Below are positions 8,653 through 17,390 of a stretch of 64,000 bases of DNA, one piece after another. The stretch spans positions 2,914,001 through 2,978,000 of the forward strand of contig NC_010407.1 of NCBI RefSeq assembly GCF_000069225.1, given 5' to 3'. The position numbers were made by a program, and so were the translations under genes. The notes beneath the pieces are model-generated. The model made no database searches, had not been told where the DNA came from, and worked only from the letters and a program-made list of their open reading frames with translations. The stretch is from Clavibacter sepedonicus (GTDB lineage Bacteria; Actinomycetota; Actinomycetes; Actinomycetales; Microbacteriaceae). Within the stretch, counting starts at the first letter, position 1; the number at the start of each line of letters is the position of its first letter.

Positions 8653-10004
8653 CGGGTCGCCACCTTCCCCGCGGTCGCCGCATCCGGCGCCGCGACGCCG
8701 GGGGCGGGCTGCGCCACCGCCTCGGTGCACACCTCCCCGACGCCGCGGATCAACCCGGCCTTGCCGAGCACCGCGTAGAGCACGAAGGCCGTGATGACGG
8801 CGTTGAGGCTGCCGAGGCCGAAGGTGGCGAAGTAGCCGACGAGCGCCGAGACGACCCAGATCGCGAGGCTCACGGGGACCCAGCGCGGTGCGCTGGCCGG
8901 CAGCGCGCCGTTCTCGCGCGACGCGTCGAGCGCCGGCCGCCAGTTCTTCACGACGAAGTACTCGGCGATCATGATCCCCACGATGGGCGGGAACGCCACG
9001 CCCAGCAGGGTGAGGAACGCGGTGAACTGCCCGAGGATCCCGGCCGCCGCGAGCACGCCGACCACGACCGTGACGAGCGCCCGGTTCACGCGCCGCCCGA
9101 ACACCGTGTCGATGAAGTTCACGATCCCGAGGCCCGACGAGTAGAGGTTCCAGTCGTTGATCTTGATGGTGCCCAGCAGGATCACGAGCACGCCCACCCA
9201 GCCGACCGACGACAGGATGATGGCCGACACGTCGGCCGTGCGCACAGCGTGCGCGAGCAGCACGCCGGACAGGCCCGTGAGGTACTCGCCGACCGTGATG
9301 CTCACGATCGTCTGCTTCACGACGTCCGCGGCCGACCGGTTGTAGCGCGTCTGGTCGGGCGAGATGAGCGCGCCGACGATGAATCCGCCGGCCACGATCG
9401 ACGCGCCCGCGATGATCGACATCTGCGGCCCCGGAGCCGACTGCGTCACGAGCTCCGAGATGTCGTGCTTCTGCAGCTCGATGACGACGGCCCAGCCGAC
9501 CAGCAGCAGGAAGAGGGGCACGGCGACGTTCGCGACCCACTGCATCCCGTGGAAGCCGAGCATCACGACCGCGGTGATGATGAGGCCGAACGCGAGCGAC
9601 CAGGCCCACACCGGGAGCCACGGCATGATCGAGTTGAGGCCCGACGCGGAGACGCCCGACTGGATCCCGAACCAGCCGATGAGGCTGATGCCGACGGCCA
9701 GGCCGATGAGCGCCGACCCGTTGTGCCCGAAGCCCGTCCAGCGCGACAGCACCGAGGTGTTGAGACCCTCGCGCATCCCGATGAGACCGGTGAAGATGCA
9801 GACGACCTCGAGGATCACGGCGCCGATGGTGATCGCCCAGAAGGCGTCCCAGAAGCTCATGCTGAAGCCGAGCGTGGCGGCGACGACGAAGGCGCTCAGC
9901 GCCGAGAGCTGGCCGACCCGCTGCGTGGCGATCGGGAACCAGTGGTAGCGCGCCTCCTGCGGGACCCGCGCGAGTGCGTAGTCGTCGGGTGCGGTGGATG
10001 CCAT
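8649..10004 (-). CDS. NCS1-family cytosine/purine permease
   Basis: A 451-residue integral membrane transporter with about 12 hydrophobic helices, of the cytosine/purine/hydantoin (NCS1) family. Recognisable features are the N-terminal VPQEARYHWFPIATQRVGQLSAL, GFSMSFWDAF in helix 1, GLIGMREGLNTSVLSRWTG, and GIMIAEYFVVK toward the end. The start ATG has a good CGAGGAGA site 6 bases upstream. The stop overlaps the start of the hydantoinase-like gene, so it probably imports the nucleobase or hydantoin handled by that enzyme. The imported compound is an inference from this pairing. Confidence 0.88.
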   Translation of the reverse strand: MASTAPDDYALARVPQEARYHWFPIATQRVGQLSALSAFVVAATLGFSMSFWDAFWAITIGAVILEVVCIFTGLIGMREGLNTSVLSRWTGFGHNGSALIGLAVGISLIGWFGIQSGVSASGLNSIMPWLPVWAWSLAFGLIITAVVMLGFHGMQWVANVAVPLFLLLVGWAVVIELQKHDISELVTQSAPGPQMSIIAGASIVAGGFIVGALISPDQTRYNRSAADVVKQTIVSITVGEYLTGLSGVLLAHAVRTADVSAIILSSVGWVGVLVILLGTIKINDWNLYSSGLGIVNFIDTVFGRRVNRALVTVVVGVLAAAGILGQFTAFLTLLGVAFPPIVGIMIAEYFVVKNWRPALDASRENGALPASAPRWVPVSLAIWVVSALVGYFATFGLGSLNAVITAFVLYAVLGKAGLIRGVGEVCTEAVAQPAPGVAAPDAATAGKVATR

Positions 10005-10247
10005 GGAGTCTCCTCGGGTGTGGCGACGGGGTGCCACAGCGTAGGGATCCGCACGCCGAGGGCGCCATGTGCAGAGTGCCGTGTCGGGGGTGTGAAGCGG
10101 GGCGGTGTGCTGATTGAGGGGGGGGCAGGGGCGAGGTCGCCGTTGAGGGCGGGCAACCTGTGCAATGTGTGCTTTTCGCACGGCTGTTCTTCGGCATCCT
10201 GCTACGCGAGCAGGGCAGCGGTGTCCGCAGGCGGGAGGAATTGGCAG
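10005..10247. other. Divergent intergenic region with a G8 run
   Basis: Separates the permease (minus) from the exported-protein cassette (plus). No gene is seen. It carries an uninterrupted run of eight Gs at 10118-10125 and a small dyad around GTGCTTTTCGCAC near 10168. The strong ribosome site GGAGGAA lies at 10234-10240. Confidence 0.4.
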
Positions 10248-10935
10248 ATGAACAGTGGCAGGCGGACGAGAGCGCGCTTGGTTGCGGGCGCCGTCGTCAC
10301 GACGATCAGCGTGACGGCTTCGGCGGCCCTGATGGCGACTCCGACCCCTCATGCGACCGGTGCGGCGCGGTCGCACCTTTGTCCCATCGACGACGACTGC
10401 GCTTCTCGGCACCAGCACCAAGGCGGTCAGTGCGTCCCGAGCGACGTCTGATGCTCAGGACGATCAACTTGGTCAGATGCTGTCGCTTCTGGAGTCCCTC
10501 CCCGAGGATCTGAAGCAGGCCGACCCTCGGACGACTCCGAACTACGCTGACAGGCTTGACGCCGAGATCAAGGCGCGAAGCGGCGGTGCCTACGAGGGCT
10601 CGAGCGTTGCCTCTGACAGCCCTGTCCTCAGTACAGCTCTCTTCGCACGGGACTCGGGAGGCCCTCGCGCGTCCACGACTGGCCCGCGCATCGAACTGGC
10701 CGTCAACTGGGTCGCTTGTGCGACTGACATCGTCGGGCTGATCGTGCAATATGGCGTTCCCGTCGGGAAGGTCATCGGCTGGATCAAGGATGCACGCGCC
10801 ATCTACGGCTCTGTCCGCGCCATCGCGGCCGCCATCAGGCGAGGCGACTTCGGTGTGACCGAGGGAGAAGACGCCGCTCAGGTGCTGGAGGGTCTTCTGG
10901 GCATCGACGGTGTCATCGCGGATTGCTTCACATGA
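10248..10935 (+). pseudogene. Sec-exported protein of unknown function, frameshifted (cassette copy 1)
   Basis: I do not recognise the family. Translation should begin at ATG 10248, which has GGAGGAA upstream and encodes a clear signal peptide (MNSGRRTRARLVAGAVV then TTISVTASAALMATPT). This frame closes at 10451. The body lies one frame over (open from 10333 to 10935) and ends with a conserved block: ELAVNWVACATDIVGLIVQYGVP, VGKVIGWIKDARAIYGSV and a terminal IADCFT, with two cysteines that could pair. A single-base change between 10333 and 10448 would rejoin the halves into ~229 residues. An alternative is an independent 194-residue ORF from ATG 10351 without a signal peptide. A decayed copy lies at 11771-12011. 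Confidence 0.55.
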
Positions 10936-10952
10936 ATCTGGAGGGCAGCCAA

Positions 10953-11558
10953 ATGGGCAACGAACGAGCACGCAACTCAGAGACGTGGGAACCGCCCGGG
11001 TTCGGTGCCGCGATGTCCGGACACCTACTGTTCGGGGTCCTCAAAGCGCCGGGGGTCCTACTGGCCCTATGGCTTCTCACGACATTCTTTTTCGACGCCG
11101 ACGTGAGCTTCGGCGGCATGGTCGCCGGCGTGGCGGCGGCGACCATCGCGGCGGGACTGGTCGAGGTCCTGGTCGAGGACCGTTTCTCACGCGCACGTCG
11201 GCTGTCGTCGCCGGGTGGGTGGGATTTCGCCCTCGTGCCGGCGCTCGCCGCCCTCCCGCCAATAGTCCTCTTGGGCTGGTCGGTGACCGGGGCACTCGCC
11301 GGCGGCCTTGCCCTCGCCGGGGCGTGGGCGCTCGTCGAGGCCGTGGAGATCGCGTGGCTGCGTCCGTGGGAGCCCGGCATGACCCAGGCGGAGCACGATG
11401 CGAAGTGGGTCGAGCTCCAGGAGATGACGAAGGAGACCTTCGCCGACGATGTCGAGGAGATCCGCCGCCGCGCAGGGGAGCGGAGTATGCAGAGGTACCG
11501 GGATGCGATCGAGCGGAAGCGGCGCCAGGCGGGAGGCGACGAGCCCGGCGGTTGCTGA
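10953..11558 (+). CDS. Membrane protein of the duplicated cassette (copy 1)
   Basis: A 201-residue protein of unknown family. It begins with a polar head (ETWEPPGFG), then has about four hydrophobic segments: LFGVLKAPGVLLALWLLTTF, FGGMVAGVAAATIAAGLVEVL, FALVPALAALPPIVLLGW and ALAGGLALAGAWALVEAV. It ends in a charged helical tail (FADDVEEIRRRAGERSMQRYRDAIERKRR). I chose ATG 10953 because GGAGGG lies upstream and the paralog starts at the same point. It follows the exported protein by 17 bases. The pairing of a secreted protein with a membrane protein suggests export, immunity or anchoring, but that is inference. Confidence 0.7.
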   Translation: MGNERARNSETWEPPGFGAAMSGHLLFGVLKAPGVLLALWLLTTFFFDADVSFGGMVAGVAAATIAAGLVEVLVEDRFSRARRLSSPGGWDFALVPALAALPPIVLLGWSVTGALAGGLALAGAWALVEAVEIAWLRPWEPGMTQAEHDAKWVELQEMTKETFADDVEEIRRRAGERSMQRYRDAIERKRRQAGGDEPGGC

Positions 11559-11770
11559 CGCTTCCGTGACAGCCGATGCTTCGCCCGAGATGGGCGCATT
11601 AGCATTTTGAGCATGGTGCCCGCGTGCTCATCTCGACGCAGTAGCGGGCAAGGGCGGGAACCGCTGGGCAGCATGCCGAATCGGCCACCCGTTCTCGCCG
11701 ACCGACCGGGCATGCCGATGGCTTGGCCGCCTGAGCGAACGGGGCATCGGCGCGAGTCATCAGTACCTCC

Positions 11771-12011
11771 GTGGGAGAGCCGTGTGTGGTGGTCAACATC
11801 GCTTCTCAAGCCTTCGTGAATCGCTCGCCGTGCTCGCCACCTCATGAGGAAGCACAACTGGCTGTCGACCGATTCGCCTCTGCGACAGAAATCGGCGGAT
11901 CGATCGTGCGGTACGGCGTTCCGATCGGCAGGGTTATCGGCTCGAACGAGGACGCGAGATCTTCCTTCGACGGCGGGCATCGAGCGAGCCATCGCTGACT
12001 GCTTCGGGTGA
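11771..12011 (+). pseudogene. Decayed second copy of the exported protein
   Basis: A remnant of the exported protein of copy 1. It retains LAVDRFASATEIGGSIVRYGVPIGRVIGS (against LAVNWVACATDIVGLIVQYGVPVGKVIGW). After DARSSFDGG the rest is deleted, and the ending (GIERAIADCFG then TGA at 12009-12011) is in another frame. The first cysteine of copy 1 is replaced by Ser (FASATE). No signal-peptide region can be recognised, and 11559-11770 holds nothing else I can name. Confidence 0.7.
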
Positions 12012-12036
12012 TCGGTATGAGGAGAAGGGCACGGGC

Positions 12037-12637
12037 ATGACAGACGAACGACCGCGGAACCCCCACTCCTGGGAGCCTCCGGGTCTGTGGGCGCCCCTGT
12101 CGGGGCATCTCGTCCTCGGGGTCATCAAGGCACCGTTCGTCCTCGGGCTTCTCTGGGTCGCCACACTCCTCCCTGCCGTTCCGTCGACGGGTGTCGGGGA
12201 CCTGGTGGCGCTCGCGGCCGTAGCCGTCGGTGTCGGAGCGCTGATCGAGGTCCTGGTCGAGGATCCCTTCGCCCGGCGGCGGAACCTCTCGTCGCCGGGC
12301 GGGTGGGACTTCGCGCTGGTGCCCCCGTTGGTCGCGCTGCTCGGAGTCGTGGCCCTCGGTTGGCTCATGAGCGGCTCGCTCGTCATGGGCGGCGGTAGGA
12401 GCGGCGTGGGAGCTGGCATCCGCGGTCGGGATCGCCATCGGTCGCTCGTGGGAGCCCGGGATGACCCAGGACGAGTTCGACAGGAAGTACGTCGAGCTGA
12501 AGAACATGACCCGCGAGACCTTCGCGCCCGATGTGGAGGAGATCCGCCGCCGCGCCGGGGAACGGACCATGCAGAAGTACCGCGACGCCATCGAGCGGAA
12601 GCGGCGGGAGGCGGAGAGGGACGGGGACCCGCGCTGA
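12037..12637 (+). pseudogene. Frameshifted second copy of the cassette membrane protein
   Basis: A paralog of the copy-1 membrane protein: PHSWEPPGLWAPLSGHLVLGV, ALIEVLVEDPFARRRNLSSPGGWDFALVP and GWLMSGSLVMGG align closely with it. Reading frame is then lost around 12385-12405. One base over, the expected ending resumes: AWELASAVGIAIGRSWEPGMTQ, TRETFAPDVEEIRRRAGER, then KRREAERDGDPR and TGA at 12635-12637. The total length is one base more than a multiple of three, so a single inserted base explains it. The start ATG has AGGAGAAGGG upstream. Confidence 0.8.
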
Positions 12638-12661
12638 TGCCGTGCACCGGCGTGGAACTGC

Positions 12662-13282
12662 TCAGAGGCCGCGCGAGCCCCACGCCTCCGCGAGCAGCTC
12701 GTAGGAGCGGACCCGGGCGGCGTGATCGTGGGCGGTCGTCGTGATCAGCAGCTCGTCTGCGGCCGTGACGCGCCGGAGCGTCTCCAGCTTCCGGGTGACC
12801 GTTGCGGGATCCGCGACGATGTGCGTGTCGAGGCGGTCCTGCACCTGCGCGAGCGCGGCGGCCTCGTCGTCCGGTGCCGGGTAGGGGATCGCCCCGCAGC
12901 CCGAGCGGATGGAGAGCACCCAGCGCGCGAACCCGGAGGCGAGGCGCCGGCCCTCCGCATCGGTGCCGGCCACGAGCACGCCGGCCGAGACGATCACGTG
13001 CGGGGCCGCGACCACGCCGGGCACGAAGTGCTCGCGATACACCGCGACGGCATCGAGGACGCCCCACGGCGTCGAGTGGTAGTCGGCGCCGAAGGGCAGG
13101 CCGCGGGATCCGGCGACGCGGGCACTCTCGCCGGCCGACGACTACCGCGCGTGGCCGATCGCCTCCGTGCGGACGGCCAGGTCCACGCTGTCGCGGGCCG
13201 CCTGGGCGGACGACGACCCGGCGGAGACGGGGACCAGGTCGAGGACGGAGAGGGGGACGGGAGGGGAGACGGATGCACTCAT
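12662..13282 (-). pseudogene. Luciferase-like (LLM) flavin monooxygenase with internal deletion
   Basis: A remnant of a bacterial-luciferase-like flavin-dependent oxidoreductase. The N-terminus from ATG 13282 is typical (VPLSVLDLVPVSAGSS, then DLAVRTEAIGHAR) but hits a stop exactly where YWxAEHH should follow. The C-terminal part then continues in the same frame (SARVAGSRGLPFGADYHS, YREHFVPGV, HVIVSAGVLVAGTDAE, RLDTHIVADPATVTRKLE). About 150 codons carrying most of the flavin and substrate barrel are gone. The 126-residue ORF that remains at the 3' end is therefore not a functional enzyme. Confidence 0.85.
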
Positions 13283-13464
13283 CGGCGTCTGCTTCCACGG
13301 TGTCGAGGGTCCGGCTCCGCGTGCCGCGGTTCTCGTCGCGCAGGTCCCGGGCTCCTCTCGGCGGTGATGCCGATCCGGTGCGGCCGCGCGGACTACTCAT
13401 TCTCGGGTGCGGCGATGGAGCCCGAGCAGGCCGTCCACCGCGAGGAGCCGCGCTGCGGCCGCGA

Positions 13465-15243
13465 TCACGAACCGCGAGGGAGAAGGCGCTGCATGTGCTC
13501 GCATAGCGCGGGATCGATCACGTGCACGAAGGTCCCGCGGATGCCCCGCGTCATGAGCACCGCGTAGACGTTGCTGATGAGCAGGCGCAGGTCGTCGTCG
13601 GAGAAGGTGATGCCGAGCGTCGGGTTGTTCTCCTGGCCCTTCTTGTCGAAGTAGGAGTCCCGATCCATGAACAGGCGGCCGGCCTCGGGGTCGTAGCGGA
13701 GGTCCGGGCCGATGATCACGCCGGCGTAGTTGAGGTCGTATCCCTGCACGGTGTGGATCGACCCCACTTCCTCCAGTGCATTCGCCGACGCGATCCAGTC
13801 GCGCTGGGTGCTGTTCCATCGCGCACGGTACGCACCGATCTCGATGTCGAAGGCGTGGGGGTCCTTCCTCGACACCCACTCCCACGCGAAGCCCGCGACC
13901 ATGCGCGCGAGCCCGTGCTCCCGATCGCGGTCGCGGATGGCCGCGTGCATGTCACCGACATCGTCGAACATGCGGAGCTCGTAGTCGCCGAGAGCGTCCG
14001 CGGTCAGCGGCTTCTCCGGACGCGGACTCGGCGTCGCGCCGAGGACGCGGCGGATGTACCCGATGTAATCCGTCCCCGCTCTCACGCGCATCTGCGACAT
14101 GAGCGGCTGCCAGCGCCGATCGCGTCGCGCCTCCGCGATGACGCCGTCGATGGTGGACGCGCCGAGGTCGGCGGGCCTGACGCTCTGCGCGGGATCGATC
14201 ATGAGGATCTGGTGGATGCTCTTCGCCCGGATCCAGTCGAGCTGCGTCCTCTGCTTGTCGTCTTCCCCGAAGAGGGCGACCGTGATGTCCTCGAACTTGC
14301 GGTTCAGCGGGCCCGACGCCTGGTTCGCCCGGCGGTTCAGGCGATGCGCCTCATCGACGATCAGGAGGTCGAAGCGTCCGGCGCTCTCGCCGACCTGGAA
14401 GGGCGTCAGGACCTCGACGCCCTGCAATCCGGGGGTCCGGGTGAAGACCTTCTTCACGCTCTCGCGCAGGGACTGCTGCGGGATGACGAACCCGGTCCTC
14501 ATCCCCTGGAGCGCGTCGCGATTCTCGCCGAGGAAGAAGTCGGCGAACAGGGAATCACTGTCGAGCACGTCGTCGACCGGGAGCCGACCGATGTCCGCGA
14601 TCAGCTTGAGCAGGTAGATCCCCACCACGGTCTTGCCGGTGCCGGGCTCGCCCTGGATCACCGTCGTGCTCTCCTTGCCCGCCTGCCGGTCCGTCACCAG
14701 ACTCTCGAGGACCTGCTCCAGCGCGACCTCCTGGTCGGGCGAGAGCGCCTTGAACGGGGACAGCTTGAAGAGGTCGTCGTTCTCGATCTCCGCGATGGAG
14801 CGCTGGAACAGCCCCTCGGATCTCAGCTTCTCGAAGACGCGCTCGAACTCCGCGGTGTAGGTGACGCGGTCGTAGTAGTCCGCGTTCGTGATCCCGATGT
14901 TGCGATTCAGGACGGTATACGCGCCGTCGCCGGAGAAGAGGTTGATGAGCCGCGACTCGAAGTCGAGGCACACGGACTTGTTGAAGTTCTCGCCGACGAT
15001 CACCCGGGCGGTCGCCAGATGTCCGCGCGCGTCGGACTTGAGATGTTGGGCGAGGCGCGCGGCGGCCCGCAGCGATTCCCCCACGTAGAGGTCGTCGCGC
15101 ACGCGACCTCTCGCCCGCTGACCGGAGGGCGGACCGTCGAGGACGTAGACCACGGGCCAGTTCGAGTTGCGCGGATGCTCCGCTCCCCACCGCGCGACCG
15201 CATCGCCGGAGAGCGCGACGCGACGGACGTCAAAGTGCGTCAT
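13465..15243 (-). CDS. GIY-YIG / DUF2075 helicase-like ATPase
   Basis: A 592-residue two-domain protein. Residues ~30-105 look like a GIY-YIG nuclease fold (VVYVLDG, then LYVGES, then an acidic residue in CLDFESRLINLF). Residues ~165-585 form a DUF2075 (Schlafen group 3-like) P-loop helicase/ATPase: Walker A GEPGTGKT at 198-205, Walker B LLIVDEAH, MIDPAQSVRP, and late motifs SIHTVQGYDLNYAGVIIGPD and YAVLMTRGIRGTFVHV. Such GIY-YIG/DUF2075 fusions are often found in defence contexts, but the function is unproven. Its start overlaps the MazG-like gene by 14 bases, so the two are translationally coupled. Confidence 0.85.
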   Translation of the reverse strand: MTHFDVRRVALSGDAVARWGAEHPRNSNWPVVYVLDGPPSGQRARGRVRDDLYVGESLRAAARLAQHLKSDARGHLATARVIVGENFNKSVCLDFESRLINLFSGDGAYTVLNRNIGITNADYYDRVTYTAEFERVFEKLRSEGLFQRSIAEIENDDLFKLSPFKALSPDQEVALEQVLESLVTDRQAGKESTTVIQGEPGTGKTVVGIYLLKLIADIGRLPVDDVLDSDSLFADFFLGENRDALQGMRTGFVIPQQSLRESVKKVFTRTPGLQGVEVLTPFQVGESAGRFDLLIVDEAHRLNRRANQASGPLNRKFEDITVALFGEDDKQRTQLDWIRAKSIHQILMIDPAQSVRPADLGASTIDGVIAEARRDRRWQPLMSQMRVRAGTDYIGYIRRVLGATPSPRPEKPLTADALGDYELRMFDDVGDMHAAIRDRDREHGLARMVAGFAWEWVSRKDPHAFDIEIGAYRARWNSTQRDWIASANALEEVGSIHTVQGYDLNYAGVIIGPDLRYDPEAGRLFMDRDSYFDKKGQENNPTLGITFSDDDLRLLISNVYAVLMTRGIRGTFVHVIDPALCEHMQRLLPRGS

Positions 15244-15550
15244 ACCGGGTGCTGCGGCCGCGCGCTCTGTCGACGGGGTACTTGGCCTGCGTGACGGCCA
15301 GCTTGTCCTGCACGATCTCGTCGGGATCGAGGCCGAGTCGTTCGGCGAGGAGCAGGCAGTACGTGAGGACGTCGGCCAGCTCGGCCTTCACCTGCTCCGG
15401 GTCGCCGTCCGCATCCCACTGGTAGCACTCGAGCAGCTCGCCCGCCTCGATCGCGATGCTCTTCGCGAGGTTCTCCGGCGTGTGGAACTGCGCCCAGTCC
15501 CGCTCGGCGACGAACGCGGCGAGCTCCTCGCGCACGTCTCGGCTGGCCAT
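15230..15550 (-). CDS. MazG-like nucleotide pyrophosphohydrolase
   Basis: A 106-residue all-alpha NTP pyrophosphohydrolase of the MazG/dCTPase (RS21-C6) type, which hydrolyses non-canonical or surplus dNTPs to the monophosphate. The metal-binding pattern is present: EAGELLE (ExxE) in helix 2 and KAELADVLTY (ExxD) in helix 3, followed by KYPVDRARG. It precedes and overlaps the GIY-YIG/DUF2075 gene. MazG-like enzymes are frequent companions of defence or phage genes, but a housekeeping role is equally possible. Confidence 0.88.
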   Translation of the reverse strand: MASRDVREELAAFVAERDWAQFHTPENLAKSIAIEAGELLECYQWDADGDPEQVKAELADVLTYCLLLAERLGLDPDEIVQDKLAVTQAKYPVDRARGRSTRYDAL

Positions 15551-15658
15551 GCGGTCACGGTAGCAGTCGGCCACCCGACCCGAAATGGGGGCACCGGCAT
15601 CTCCATGAGCACGCGTCGACATCCGTATCGTCGGCATCACCGAGACGAGGGAGTCCCC

Positions 15659-16771
15659 GTGGAATTCGCCGAACGACTGGCCGCCCTGGCCCTGAAGGTC
15701 CGCAACCAGCGCGAGGCCATCCAGACGGAGGAGGCGACGAAGAACGCGTTCATCATGCCGTTCATCTCGACGATCCTCGGATACGACGTCTTCAACCCGC
15801 TCGAGGTGGTCCCGGAGTTCACGGCGGACCTCGGCCTCAAGAAGGGCGAGAAGATCGACTACGCGATCATGCGCGACGGCGAGGTGCAGATCCTCATCGA
15901 GTGCAAGAAGTCGACGGAGCCGCTCAAGATCGAGCACGCCTCGCAGCTCTTCCGCTACTTCGCCGTCACCAACGCGCGCATCGCGGTGCTCACGAACGGT
16001 GAGGTCTACCACTTTTACACGGACCTCGACGCGCCGAACCGGATGGACGAGAAGCCGTTCCTGGTGCTCGACCTCGCGGACATCGACGAGACGCTGCTGC
16101 CCGAGCTGATGAAGCTCACCAAGGACGTGTTCGACCTCGACTCGATCATCAGCGCCGCGGGCGAGCTCAAGTACGTCGGGGCGTTGAAGCGGGCGATCGC
16201 CGCCGAGTTCCGCGAGCCGACCCCGGAATGGGTGAAGCTCCTCACCCGCCGCGTGTACGAGGGATCCTTCACGGAGAAGGTCCGCGAGCAGTTCACGACG
16301 CTCGTGGGAAAGGCCTCGAAGCAGTACCTCAACGAGCAAGTGAACGACCGTCTGAAGACGGCTCTGGGGGCGCCCGCGTTCCCGTCGGCGCCGACCGCGC
16401 CGTCGGCCGACGCGATCACGAGCGAGGAGGTCGTCGAGGCCGACCTCGACCGGGACACCGAGATCGAGACCACCCTGGAGGAGCTCGAGGGCTACCAGAT
16501 CGTCAAGGCGATCACGTGCAGCGAGGTGAAGCCGCAGCGCGTCGTCCACCGCGACGCCAAGTCGTACCTCGCGATCCTCCTCGACGACAACAACCGCAAG
16601 CCCATCGCCCGCCTCCACTTCAACGGCAAGAAGCAGAAGTACCTCGGGCTCTTCGACGCGCACAAGGTCGAGACGCGGCACCCGATCGGATCGCTCGACG
16701 AGATCTACGCGCACGCGGACACCATCCGCGAGGCGATCCGGGTCCACGCGGGGGACGCGGTCGTCGCGTAG
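15659..16771 (+). CDS. HsdR N-terminal-domain (restriction endonuclease-like) protein
   Basis: A 370-residue protein whose first ~200 residues match the N-terminal nuclease domain of type I restriction HsdR subunits: KNAFIMPFISTILGYDVFNP, EKIDYAIM (catalytic Asp), QILIECKK (the E-x-K of the PD-(D/E)xK fold), and VLTNGEVYHFYTDL. No helicase or methylation partner is adjacent, so it is a stand-alone protein of this group. The C-terminal third (EGYQIVKAITCSEVKPQRV, LHFNGKKQKYLGLF) is a second conserved domain that I cannot name. GTG 15659 has GAGGGAG about 6 bases upstream. It is divergent from the MazG-like gene. Confidence 0.85.
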   Translation: MEFAERLAALALKVRNQREAIQTEEATKNAFIMPFISTILGYDVFNPLEVVPEFTADLGLKKGEKIDYAIMRDGEVQILIECKKSTEPLKIEHASQLFRYFAVTNARIAVLTNGEVYHFYTDLDAPNRMDEKPFLVLDLADIDETLLPELMKLTKDVFDLDSIISAAGELKYVGALKRAIAAEFREPTPEWVKLLTRRVYEGSFTEKVREQFTTLVGKASKQYLNEQVNDRLKTALGAPAFPSAPTAPSADAITSEEVVEADLDRDTEIETTLEELEGYQIVKAITCSEVKPQRVVHRDAKSYLAILLDDNNRKPIARLHFNGKKQKYLGLFDAHKVETRHPIGSLDEIYAHADTIREAIRVHAGDAVVA

Positions 16772-17390
16772 TACGAGGCGCCGACCGGGACGGATGGGCT
16801 GCGCCGCACCTCACCTCACCGCACCTCGTCGTGGAGACGAGGGCGGCTCGACGGACCGGCCGAACCGAGCCCGCTCCGATCAGCTCTGGCTCCGGGCCCG
16901 TGCACCATGCCTGGTCACCGTCCGCGTCCTCCGGGCGCATCACGGTGACCGGCGCCCCGCCCGAGCCGTGTCGCGGCTGGCGTCGCACGTCGGATGATCG
17001 CCGCCGGCGGTCCGGTGGGGCGTGTCCGCGGAGGTGGCGAGTCCCCTGCGCTCGCCGTCGCGGGGCCGTCTTCGGTTGGTCCATCTGTGCTTCCCGCGCG
17101 CGCGCGCCCGCTGACGTCACGGCAACCGATCTCGTTCCGTCCCCGGGGAGATCGTGCGGATGGGGCAGGTCGCTTCGGAGAGCCGACGCATCGCCCCGGG
17201 TGGAATCGCGCGCGGCTTCGATCCGCTCCTCCTGCTCCTCGCGTCTCTCGACGGGCGTCACGGCTGCTGCCTCGACGCTGTCCAGCAGCGCGTTCGGATC
17301 CGTTCCGTCGGCATGAGAGGGGATGCCCGCGGCGCCGATGAAGGCGACTCCTCCTACCAGGACGCCGCCCAGCACCCGGCGGCCCTTCAC
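16620..17390 (-). CDS. Putative exported ORF coupled to the paralog operon
   Basis: No known family. The GTG start overlaps the stop of the upstream paralog gene (GTGA), which argues for real translation. The first ~28 residues make a clear signal peptide (KGRR, then VLGGVLVGGVAFIGAAGI, then a likely SHA cleavage site before DGTDPNALL). The next ~35 residues (LLDSVEAAAVTPVERREEQEE) look like coding sequence. Further on the composition becomes Arg/Pro-rich, and the frame runs 152 bases antisense into the HsdR-like gene, so the true C-terminus is doubtful and a frameshift is likely. Trust the start, not the end. Confidence 0.35.
   Translation of the reverse strand: MKGRRVLGGVLVGGVAFIGAAGIPSHADGTDPNALLDSVEAAAVTPVERREEQEERIEAARDSTRGDASALRSDLPHPHDLPGDGTRSVAVTSAGARAREAQMDQPKTAPRRRAQGTRHLRGHAPPDRRRRSSDVRRQPRHGSGGAPVTVMRPEDADGDQAWCTGPEPELIGAGSVRPVRRAALVSTTRCGEVRCGAAHPSRSAPRTTRRPRPPRGPGSPRGWCPRARRSRRAIRSGAASRPCARRRARGTSASCR

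Noticed and set aside
13283..13464. Possible short gene between the LLM remnant and the DUF2075 gene
   Set aside because: A frame ending FVIAAAARLLAVDGLLGLHRRTRE overlaps the 3' end of the DUF2075 gene and lacks a start signal; at most a remnant.
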